Shown piece after piece: positions 52,491 to 59,676 of a stretch of DNA of 64,000 nt (position 1 is the stretch's first letter; every line of letters begins with the position of its first letter). The DNA is from Mucilaginibacter tundrae. Its GTDB lineage: Bacteria; Bacteroidota; Bacteroidia; Sphingobacteriales; Sphingobacteriaceae. The position numbers were made by a program, and so were the translations under genes. The notes beneath the pieces are model-generated. The model was not told the DNA's origin. It saw only the letters and a program-made list of their open reading frames with translations, and searched no databases. The stretch covers positions 558,001-622,000 of the forward strand of contig NZ_JACCBZ010000001.1 of the NCBI RefSeq assembly GCF_013408825.1. Reading direction: 5' to 3'.

Positions 52491-53219
52491 ATGAAACTGA
52501 ATATTTTCAATACACCTGAAAATGTGCTGGTTAATCTGGCTACTTATTTTGTAACGCTGGCTGAACAGGCCATCGCGAACCATGGTAATTTTTCGGTTGC
52601 CTTATCTGGCGGGAGCTCTCCAAAAAAACTGTATGAGTTATTAGCATCAAACGACTTTAAAAATAAGGTAGATTGGGAAAACGTATATTTCTTTTTTGGG
52701 GACGAGCGTAATGTGCCGCAGGATGATAAAGACAGCAATTATTTAATGGCAAAAACAGCTTTGTTTGATCCCTTGAATATTGATGACTCCAACATTTTCG
52801 CGGTTGATACATCCCTTAGTCCGGCGGAAGCAGCCGCAGAGTATATAAAAGCAATTGAGTTGTTTTTTGATGAAAATCCTTTACAGTTTGATCTGATCTT
52901 GTTAGGTTTAGGTGATAATTCGCATACTGCTTCACTATTCCCGCATACACCGGTTCTGCATGAAAAGACAGCCATAGTAAAGGAAGTATTTTTAGAAGAC
53001 CAGCAAGTTTACCGCATTACGTTTACTGCACCATTAATTAACCAGGCCCATAACATAGCCTTTTTAGTTTATGGCGAAGGTAAGGCAATAGCTGTTCATC
53101 ATGTATTAGAAGACGCTAAGGATATTGAAAACTATCCAGCGCAATTAATCACACCTATTCACGGTAAGATACGCTGGTACCTAGATGAACCGGCAGCAGC
53201 CGATCTGAAAAATAAATAG
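52491..53219 (+). CDS. pgl: 6-phosphogluconolactonase
   Basis: A 242-residue Pgl/DevB enzyme that hydrolyses 6-phosphogluconolactone. It has VALSGGSSPKKLYELLAS, FFFGDERNVPQDDKDSNYLMA and LLGLGDNSHTASLFPHTP, the phosphate-binding and catalytic segments (His and Glu/Asp region). It is the last gene of the cluster, 3 bases after zwf, and is followed by a perfect 28-base palindromic terminator. Confidence 0.95.
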   Translation: MKLNIFNTPENVLVNLATYFVTLAEQAIANHGNFSVALSGGSSPKKLYELLASNDFKNKVDWENVYFFFGDERNVPQDDKDSNYLMAKTALFDPLNIDDSNIFAVDTSLSPAEAAAEYIKAIELFFDENPLQFDLILLGLGDNSHTASLFPHTPVLHEKTAIVKEVFLEDQQVYRITFTAPLINQAHNIAFLVYGEGKAIAVHHVLEDAKDIENYPAQLITPIHGKIRWYLDEPAAADLKNK

Positions 53220-53243
53220 ATTATACAATTCGATATTTATTTT

Positions 53244-53276
53244 AAAGGCGATAAGATATCTTATCGCCTTTTTATT
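53244..53276 (+). terminator. Terminator of the pentose phosphate cluster
   Basis: A perfect 28-base palindrome with arms AAAGGCGATAAGAT and ATCTTATCGCCTTT, followed by further T, 24 bases beyond pgl. Confidence 0.92.
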
Positions 53277-53313
53277 TAACTGTTAAACAGAAGGATAAAT
53301 CAAATTAGCCGAT

Positions 53314-53348
53314 ATAGATTTTATCTATATAATATAGAAACTATATAT
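53314..53348 (+). promoter_or_regulatory. OxyR-like operator upstream of ahpC
   Basis: ATAG-N7-CTAT at 53314-53328 fits the OxyR half-site ATAGnTnnnAnCTAT exactly. A second, imperfect copy ATAG-N7-ATAT lies at 53334-53348, 20 bases on centre to centre (22 in the canonical site). The sites end 22 bases before a -7 element that lacks a good -33, as expected for an activator site. Confidence 0.55.
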
Positions 53349-53370
53349 CTAACGGCTATATAGTTATTTG

Positions 53371-53378
53371 TATATTTG
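53371..53378 (+). promoter_or_regulatory. -7 element of ahpC promoter
   Basis: TATATTTG fits TAnnTTTG. No TTG lies at the right distance upstream. The element covers the alternative ATA start at 53376 and so supports the ATG at 53406 as the real ahpC start. Confidence 0.55.
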
Positions 53379-53405
53379 TATCAAATAAAAACAAAAACTA
53401 TAAAT

Positions 53406-53951
53406 ATGATTACTATAGGACAGGAATTCCCTAAATTTTCTAAAACTGCGGTTGTTAGTATCGAAAAAGGAAAAGAGTTTGAAACTATCAACTCTGATTA
53501 TTTCACTAACGAGGATAATGTTTGGACTGTAATGTTTTGGTGGCCAAAGGATTTCACTTTTGTTTGCCCTACTGAAATTGCAGAATTTAACAAAGCTTAT
53601 GGCGAATTCCGCGATCGTGATGCTCGTTTAATTGGTGCTTCAACTGATTCTGAATTTGTACACGCTGCATGGAGAAGAGATCATGATGATTTGCGTGATT
53701 TGAAATTCCCAATGTTAGCCGATACTTCAAAATCATTAGCTGAAGAGTTAGGTATATTAGAGCCTAATGAAAAAGTTGCTTATCGTGCTACTTTCATTAT
53801 CGATCCTACCGGTATTGTACGTTGGGTTTGTGTTAACGACTTAAGCGTTGGCCGTAACGTTAAAGAAGTATTACGTGTACTTGATGGGTTACAAACTGAT
53901 GAGCTTTGCCCTTGCAACTGGGAAAAAGGTCAGGAAACATTAACTGTATAA
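53406..53951 (+). CDS. ahpC: Alkyl hydroperoxide reductase AhpC, three-Cys type
   Basis: From MITIGQEFPKF the protein has 181 residues. The peroxidatic Cys54 is in FVCPTEIAEF; resolving Cys168 and Cys170 are in DELCPCNWEKG, like the three-Cys AhpC of Mycobacterium that is reduced by AhpD. It reduces hydrogen peroxide and organic peroxides in the cytoplasm. The longer frame from 53376 overlaps the promoter and is rejected. An OxyR-like site lies upstream and an intrinsic terminator separates it from ahpD. Confidence 0.95.
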   Translation: MITIGQEFPKFSKTAVVSIEKGKEFETINSDYFTNEDNVWTVMFWWPKDFTFVCPTEIAEFNKAYGEFRDRDARLIGASTDSEFVHAAWRRDHDDLRDLKFPMLADTSKSLAEELGILEPNEKVAYRATFIIDPTGIVRWVCVNDLSVGRNVKEVLRVLDGLQTDELCPCNWEKGQETLTV

Positions 53952-53970
53952 TTTGTTTGAATATTGATAG

Positions 53971-53999
53971 TCCCCGTGCCTTTGGCGCGGGGATTTTTT
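53971..53999 (+). terminator. Intrinsic terminator between ahpC and ahpD
   Basis: A 10-bp stem TCCCCGTGCC/GGCGCGGGGA with loop TTT, followed by TTTTTT, ends 22 bases before the ahpD ATG. It probably lowers ahpD expression relative to ahpC. Confidence 0.9.
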
Positions 54000-54020
54000 A
54001 TGCATCACTAAACACAAAAA

Positions 54021-54605
54021 ATGAGCGAAGTTACCGAAACTATAAACGAGCTATTGCAAAGCGTTGGCTTGGATACCGATTACCGTACCGAAAGCCTTTC
54101 CATACTTGAAAAAGGCGAATCGCGCTATATACGCGACTTTAAGTTGAATTTCAACAGTACATTAACCTCTGAACATTTAAACGCCAAGGAATGTGCCTTA
54201 TTAGGCCTAAGTGTCGCCATAAACAATAACAATAAGCCACTTACCCAATATTACACTAAATATGCTGAAGAGCAAGGTGCAACGACAGCAGATATTGCTG
54301 AAGCCGCCGCATGTGCATCATTATTGGCATCTAACAACGTATTTTACCGTTTCAGGCATTTTACCAAAAAAGACAAATACAATCAGATCCCGGCACGTAT
54401 CAGAATGCAGATTATGATGAAGCCTGTAACAGGCAAAGAATTTTTTGAATTGATGAGTTTAGCTATCTCGGCTGTTAATGGCTGTGAATTATGTGTAAAT
54501 GCTCATGAAGATTCACTAATAAAAATGGGGACTACCGAGGAGAGAATTTTTGATGCCATACGAATAACCTCATTAGTTACAGCAAGTGGGAAGGTTATTT
54601 ATTGA
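54021..54605 (+). CDS. ahpD: AhpD-like carboxymuconolactone decarboxylase-fold reductase
   Basis: A 194-residue AhpD with the catalytic CxxC and His: NGCELCVNAHED, Cys155, Cys158, His162. It is the usual partner that reduces AhpC by thiol relay (lipoyl proteins supply electrons in Mycobacterium). Adjacent ahpC is of the AhpD-dependent three-Cys type, so the pair is consistent. The start lies 22 bases after the terminator, so expression may depend on read-through or on a separate weak promoter. Confidence 0.93.
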   Translation: MSEVTETINELLQSVGLDTDYRTESLSILEKGESRYIRDFKLNFNSTLTSEHLNAKECALLGLSVAINNNNKPLTQYYTKYAEEQGATTADIAEAAACASLLASNNVFYRFRHFTKKDKYNQIPARIRMQIMMKPVTGKEFFELMSLAISAVNGCELCVNAHEDSLIKMGTTEERIFDAIRITSLVTASGKVIY

Positions 54606-54813
54606 TTTTAACGTAAAAAAGCTCTCACACAATAAAATTTCATAATTTTTTCATTAAGTGTCTTTTATTGCGTTACAAACTTGTTATTTACAATTAAAAA
54701 CTATTAATTTTATAGCAAGATTAAACACCCCCCGCTTCCCATATATATTTAGTAATAAGCATTGTGATTTTGTGGGGCTTATAACACCAAATTTAATTGT
54801 TAATTTTTTTGAG

Positions 54814-54845
54814 AAAGCCGCCCCATTTACTAATAGGGCGGCTTT
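54814..54845. terminator. Bidirectional hairpin between ahpD and emrB
   Basis: AAAGCCGCCC pairs with GGGCGGCTTT, with a 12-base loop. It lies 5 bases beyond the stop of the minus-strand emrB gene, between convergent transcripts. Confidence 0.75.
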
Positions 54846-54850
54846 ATCTT

Positions 54851-56398
54851 TTAGTGCGCGTCTACCGCTGCCTTTTGGCCTTTTTTGAATGGCTGCAAGT
54901 ATAATAATGGTATTGAGAATAGCATTACTAAACCCGATATCCAATAAGCATCAGCATAAGTTAATAATAAAGTTTGCTTAATTACCATACCTTCAATAGC
55001 CTGATAAGCCATTTGCGTGGCATCGCTCAATGATTTGCCTTTGGCTTCAAAATTTTGTATTAAATTATTAAAGCGCAATGTAAATGCATTGTTATAAGGG
55101 TTAATATTAACTAAAAGATTGTTGCGATGTACACCTTGGCGTATATGGATTATAGTAGTTAATGTAGCTATACCAAAAGCACCACCAAGCTGGCGCATCA
55201 TATTATTTAAACCCGTACCCTGTCCAATCTCCGGTCCCTTAAGGTCGGCAATTGCTAAAGTGGTTAATGGTACGAATAATAATGCCATACCTACCCCCCT
55301 TATTACCAAAGGCCAAAAGAAATCCCCTGTACCAGAGTTAAGCGTTGATTTACTCAACATAGTGGTAAATACAAAGAACAGGAACATACCTATGGTAGCC
55401 ATAAATTGTGCAGGAATACCCTTATTGAGCATCTTGCCAATAAATGGCATCAATATAATGGTGCACAAACCACCAGGGAACAAAATTTCACCCGTTTGCT
55501 GCGCGGAGAATCCTAATAAACTTTGACAAAAAATAGGGAATACGAAAACCGAACCATACAAACCAAACCCGAGCACAAAGGATGTAAACATCCCCACCGC
55601 GAAACTTCGATGCCGCATAATGGCAAAGTTTACTATCGGGTGGTCAGTACTTAATTCTCGCCAAATAAACAGCAATGTTCCTAAAATGGCGGTTATGGTA
55701 AGTATAAGTATGTATGTTTTTGAAAACCAATCTTCCGATTCGCCTTTTTCCAATATGGTTTGTAAACTACCTACTGCAAGAGCAAGTAATCCAATTCCCC
55801 ACCAGTCTATAGGTTTGTTTCGCCCATCTCGCGGCGTTGTTCGCACAAAGGTATAGGTTAGGAAAAATGCCAGCATACCAACAGGTATGTTCACATAAAA
55901 TATCCATGGCCATGAGTAATTATCAGTGATCCAGCCACCAATTGTTGGCCCTACCGTTGGCCCTACAACCGCCCCTAAACCAAACAAGGCTGTAGCTGTT
56001 CCTATTTCTTCACGCGGCCAGGTTTCAATTAATATAGCTTGTGATGTTGATATCAAACCACCACCGGCAACACCTTGTATTATACGGAATAGTACTAGTT
56101 CATCTAAACTATGTGCATTACCGCATAAAAATGATGCGATAGTGAACAAAAGGATAGATGCCATGTAGTAATTTTTACGCCCGAAGAAACTACCTAACCA
56201 ACCCGACATTGGCAGTACAATTACGTTTGCCACAGCATAACCGGTAGTTACCCATGCAACGTCTTCAAGCGTGGCCCCCAGGTTACCCTGTATTTGGGGC
56301 AGGGATACGTTTACTATCGTAGTATCAATAAGCTCCAACAATGAAGCCATAATCACCGTGATAGTAATGATCCACTTTCTAAAACCTTGTTCAGCCAT
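54851..56398 (-). CDS. emrB: DHA2-family drug efflux permease, EmrB type
   Basis: A 515-residue major-facilitator protein with about 14 transmembrane helices. It begins MAEQGFRKWIITITVIMAS and has LELIDTTIVNVSLPQIQ (DHA2 motif D1), GWLGSFFGRKNYY (motif A) and the helix-5 PTVGPTIGGWITDNYSWPWIFYVN (motif C and flanks). It probably works with the adaptor encoded upstream and TolC as a tripartite pump that exports toxic compounds. It ends the tetR-tolC-emrA-emrB operon; 10-base gap to the adaptor. Confidence 0.93.
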   Translation of the reverse strand: MAEQGFRKWIITITVIMASLLELIDTTIVNVSLPQIQGNLGATLEDVAWVTTGYAVANVIVLPMSGWLGSFFGRKNYYMASILLFTIASFLCGNAHSLDELVLFRIIQGVAGGGLISTSQAILIETWPREEIGTATALFGLGAVVGPTVGPTIGGWITDNYSWPWIFYVNIPVGMLAFFLTYTFVRTTPRDGRNKPIDWWGIGLLALAVGSLQTILEKGESEDWFSKTYILILTITAILGTLLFIWRELSTDHPIVNFAIMRHRSFAVGMFTSFVLGFGLYGSVFVFPIFCQSLLGFSAQQTGEILFPGGLCTIILMPFIGKMLNKGIPAQFMATIGMFLFFVFTTMLSKSTLNSGTGDFFWPLVIRGVGMALLFVPLTTLAIADLKGPEIGQGTGLNNMMRQLGGAFGIATLTTIIHIRQGVHRNNLLVNINPYNNAFTLRFNNLIQNFEAKGKSLSDATQMAYQAIEGMVIKQTLLLTYADAYWISGLVMLFSIPLLYLQPFKKGQKAAVDAH

Positions 56399-56408
56399 TA
56401 GTAATTAA

Positions 56409-57473
56409 TTAGTCTTTGTAGATTACTGAAACATTTACGCTCATACCTGGGCGTAATTTTTCCATAGTCGCTTTATCAGCTTTTATTAAGATTTTAACCG
56501 GCACGCGTTGTACTACTTTTACATAGTTACCTGTAGCGTTATCAGGTGGCAGTAAAGAGAACTTTGCACCTGTAGCTGGTGAAAAGTTAAATACAGTTCC
56601 CTCTAATTTCATTTCAGGATAAGCATCAACCTCGATGTCAACTTTTTGGCCTGAGCGGATTTTATCTAACTGTGTTTCTTTAAAGTTGGCAGTTATATAA
56701 ATGCTATTATCATTAACAATAGAGAATAGTGTTTGCCCGGCTTGCACCAATTGGCCTAATTGAATGTTCTTTTTAGAAACCAAACCGCTTGCAGGCGCAG
56801 TAATTGAAGCGTATGATAATTGTAGTTTCGCAAAGTCAACGTCAACCTGGCGTTGTGTTACGCCTGTATTGGTCACAGTCAATTGGTTTTTTGTAGTTCC
56901 TATTTGTTGTTCCGCGGCCTGGTATTGATCCTGGGCTGCTTTATAATTTGCCTGTGCAACTTCAAGGTCGGCTTTTGCCTGATCAAATTGTTGTTGCGTT
57001 ACTGATCCGTCTTTTACCAGGTTAGCATAGCGTTGATAGTCTTTTGATACCTGATCAAGCTTTGCTCCTGCTGATACTACGCCAGCTTTTGCAACAGCTG
57101 AGTTTGAAGAAACAGTATAGATTTGTGACTGACTAACACCTACGCCTGCGCTTGCGCCTTTTTGCGCGGCTAATGCCTGCTCAAGTTTTACTTTATAATC
57201 GCGGTCATCCAGTTTAACCAATAATTGGCCTTGGTTAACATGTTCGTTTTCCTGAAAATATATACTGTCAACATAACCACCCACACGGGCAACAACAGGG
57301 CTAATGTCACCATCAATCTGCGCGTCGTCAGTATCTACGTGTTTGCTGTAATATATATATTCTTTTATACCGAAAATGATACCGCCTAACAGTACAATTC
57401 CTAATATAATCGGAAGTACCCTATTCGGTTTCTTTTTTGGTTCTTCTTCTTCTGAGTTGTGTTTTTGTGCCAT
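56409..57473 (-). CDS. emrA: HlyD-family membrane fusion protein, EmrA type
   Basis: A 354-residue periplasmic adaptor with one N-terminal membrane anchor (about 18-38, RVLPIILGIVLLGGIIFGI). It has a biotinyl-lipoyl domain half (VARVGGYVDSIYFQENEHVNQGQLLVKLDD), a long coiled-coil hairpin (about 95-200, rich in Ala, Gln, Lys), the second lipoyl half (ASITAPASGLVSKKNIQLGQLVQAGQ) and a beta-barrel end (LRPGMSVNVSVIYKD). It would bridge EmrB and TolC. Neighbours: tolC 17 bases upstream, emrB 10 bases downstream. Confidence 0.92.
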   Translation of the reverse strand: MAQKHNSEEEEPKKKPNRVLPIILGIVLLGGIIFGIKEYIYYSKHVDTDDAQIDGDISPVVARVGGYVDSIYFQENEHVNQGQLLVKLDDRDYKVKLEQALAAQKGASAGVGVSQSQIYTVSSNSAVAKAGVVSAGAKLDQVSKDYQRYANLVKDGSVTQQQFDQAKADLEVAQANYKAAQDQYQAAEQQIGTTKNQLTVTNTGVTQRQVDVDFAKLQLSYASITAPASGLVSKKNIQLGQLVQAGQTLFSIVNDNSIYITANFKETQLDKIRSGQKVDIEVDAYPEMKLEGTVFNFSPATGAKFSLLPPDNATGNYVKVVQRVPVKILIKADKATMEKLRPGMSVNVSVIYKD

Positions 57474-57490
57474 TGTAATTTCTGTTTGTA

Positions 57491-58822
57491 TTATTTGTTA
57501 AGTTTTCCGGTTGATTTTAATAATGTGTAATAAGCAAGTCCCGCATCAGCCTTAGCAAGTTCCAGGTTTATCTGGGCTTGATAAAGTAGTGTTTCAGCAT
57601 CAGCACGATCTGTAGCTGAAGCTATATTGCTTGCATATTTGTTTTGCAAAATGGTGTTGTTCTCACCGGCTTGTTCAATCGATGTTTGTAAAAGTTGTAT
57701 TTTGTTTAAGGCTGTAATGTAGTTCTGGTAATCCTGGTTTACTTCATTCCTTACATTATCAGAAGTTATACCTTTATTGATCTCTACTTCAGCTTGCTGA
57801 ATTTTTGCCTGTGCCACTTTGTTTTTGTTAGTCCAAAGCGCTGAAAAATCCCATGATAAAGTTAACCCAACCGTTATAGGGGTAATGTCATTACCAACTT
57901 TAGGTATTGGGTTACCGGCAATGCCTACATAATATCCCGCTGCTGATGCTGCAAGTGTCGGGCTCAAATTAGCCTGTATACTTTTAATATTAGTTTGGGC
58001 AACACGGTTACGCAAATCCAGTTCTTGTAATTCCTGGCGGGCTGTTAAAGCGGTATCTATATAATCGCTTAACGGGCCAACAGGTTTAGCGGCATCAGTA
58101 ATCTCATCAATATTTAAATTGGTAGTTTCAGGCAAGCCTAATAAAATGTCCAAATTGTAGTTGATGATCTTGCGGTTGCTTTCAAGGTCGATACCGTTTA
58201 ATTGTATGTTAGCTTTTTGTAATTCAAAACGCAATACATCATTTTTAGTAACCAAACCCTGATCAAAAAAGCGCTGTGATTGATGTATCTGTGCATCAAT
58301 AGTAGCTATGTTTTGGTTTACAACTTTTATACTTTGTAACACTTTGTACAGGTTGTAATATGCACTAATGATATCATAAGTTATCTGATCTTTATCAGAA
58401 GATGCATCTAATCGGGAAACCTGCGTTAACAGGTCAGTTGATTGGCGTGCATATCTCAATTTGTTACCCCCGAATATCGTTTCGTTAATTGATGCTATGC
58501 CCAGGTAAGCATTGGCACTTGTTGGTAAACCGATGGTTTCGCCGCCGAAATTCAATACGTGTTCAGGAATCTGCGCACGGTCATAAGTAGCACTTACAGA
58601 ACCTGTTGGCAGCGATTTGTCTTTTGCCTGATTGTATTCAGATACAGCTTCATCAATTTTCGCCTGCGAATATTTTAACGTTTTGCTGGTTTGTAAACCA
58701 AGTGAAATTGCCTCGGGCAAAGTAATGGTCCTGTCTTGTGCACTGGCTGTATTTACTAGCACGCCAACTATAACGGCTGTAATGCCGTACAATTTAAGGG
58801 GTTTTATTAATTTATTTAACAT
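57491..58822 (-). CDS. tolC: TolC-family outer membrane efflux protein
   Basis: From MLNKLIKPLKLYG the protein is 443 residues, with a signal peptide ending in TASAQ. The mature part has the two TolC structural repeats of coiled-coil helices and beta-strands, e.g. LPEAISLGLQTSKTLKYSQAKIDEA and LPTGSVSATYDRAQIPEHVLNFG. It would form the outer-membrane channel. The frame is open to 58852, but the longer start overlaps tetR by 41 bases and lacks a clean signal. Second in the operon after tetR. Confidence 0.88.
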   Translation of the reverse strand: MLNKLIKPLKLYGITAVIVGVLVNTASAQDRTITLPEAISLGLQTSKTLKYSQAKIDEAVSEYNQAKDKSLPTGSVSATYDRAQIPEHVLNFGGETIGLPTSANAYLGIASINETIFGGNKLRYARQSTDLLTQVSRLDASSDKDQITYDIISAYYNLYKVLQSIKVVNQNIATIDAQIHQSQRFFDQGLVTKNDVLRFELQKANIQLNGIDLESNRKIINYNLDILLGLPETTNLNIDEITDAAKPVGPLSDYIDTALTARQELQELDLRNRVAQTNIKSIQANLSPTLAASAAGYYVGIAGNPIPKVGNDITPITVGLTLSWDFSALWTNKNKVAQAKIQQAEVEINKGITSDNVRNEVNQDYQNYITALNKIQLLQTSIEQAGENNTILQNKYASNIASATDRADAETLLYQAQINLELAKADAGLAYYTLLKSTGKLNK

Positions 58823-59483
58823 ATGCAGGATAGGTGTTTTGTGTTTTGTCATTTTCCTTAACTAAGTAGGACTTTAGTAATTTTTTTTGATAGGCTTTAA
58901 TGCGCGGCTTAAACTTTTCTTCCAGGTTTTTTTCATCCAGGATATCGTAGCCAAGCATCATCGATGTTAATTGCGGGGCATTAATGATGAAATTTTTTGT
59001 ACCATAGATTGTTGCTGTAACCAACTCCATATCTACATCTTCATTAAATTCACCCTTATCTATACCTTCCTTAAGTATCTTATGAAACTCATTAACATTT
59101 TCCATTAGGATACGGGTAAGATTTTCAGAAAGTTCCCCCCTTTTATTCATTGACATTTCCTGGTAGAGCATTTTTTGGAAACAATTATTGTTTACTACAC
59201 GCTCGGCATACATATCAATGTAAGTTGAAACTTTATCCCATGCACTCAAATGCTCATCATTACCGAGGTCCTGTAAAAGATCTTTGAACGAATTGATTTT
59301 CCTATTAAAAACTGCCAGGAATAACCCTTCTTTTGAACCGAAGTAATAGTTCAGCATAGCCATGTTAACTCCAGCCTCGCCTGATATAGAACGGGTTGAA
59401 GCGCCATCAAATCCCTGGTCCGAGAATACCTTCTCAGCTACATCAAGTATATGATCTTTCTTATCTATTTTATCTTTGTCCAT
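58812..59483 (-). CDS. TetR-family transcriptional regulator of efflux operon
   Basis: From MDKDKIDKKDHILD the protein has 223 residues. The N-terminal helix-turn-helix is EKVFSDQGFDGASTRSISGEAGVNMAMLNYYFGSKEGLF (about 15-53), followed by a ligand-binding C-terminal domain of nine or so helices. It very likely represses its own operon with tolC, emrA and emrB. The start at 59483 is preferred over 59507 because a -7 element (59495-59502) and the operator palindrome (59499-59520) overlap the longer frame. It overlaps tolC by about 11 bases. Confidence 0.9.
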   Translation of the reverse strand: MDKDKIDKKDHILDVAEKVFSDQGFDGASTRSISGEAGVNMAMLNYYFGSKEGLFLAVFNRKINSFKDLLQDLGNDEHLSAWDKVSTYIDMYAERVVNNNCFQKMLYQEMSMNKRGELSENLTRILMENVNEFHKILKEGIDKGEFNEDVDMELVTATIYGTKNFIINAPQLTSMMLGYDILDEKNLEEKFKPRIKAYQKKLLKSYLVKENDKTQNTYPAYVK

Positions 59484-59494
59484 TTTTAACGGCG

Positions 59495-59502
59495 CAAAAT
59501 TA
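59495..59502 (-). promoter_or_regulatory. -7 element of tetR-tolC-emrAB operon
   Basis: Read on the minus strand, TAATTTTG fits TAnnTTTG and lies 11 bases before the tetR ATG. The -33 side is weak (TTTT). The operator palindrome overlaps it by four bases. Confidence 0.5.
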
Positions 59503-59520
59503 ATCAAACGATTGATTAAT
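59499..59520. promoter_or_regulatory. Palindromic operator of the TetR regulator
   Basis: Perfect arms ATTAATCAA (59499-59507) and TTGATTAAT (59512-59520) with a 4-base spacer. The site overlaps the -7 element, the expected position for repression by steric block. Confidence 0.75.
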
Positions 59521-59676
59521 GTAAAATATTTTTTGTAATCTTATTGTAATATGCTCGTGTTTAGATATAAATATTCAATCAAAAGATAACCATCTATACT
59601 AAACAGATAATCATTTAATTGTTTTTTTATTGATACAATAAATATGCCTGATTATCTTTCAATTATATTTGTTTCT

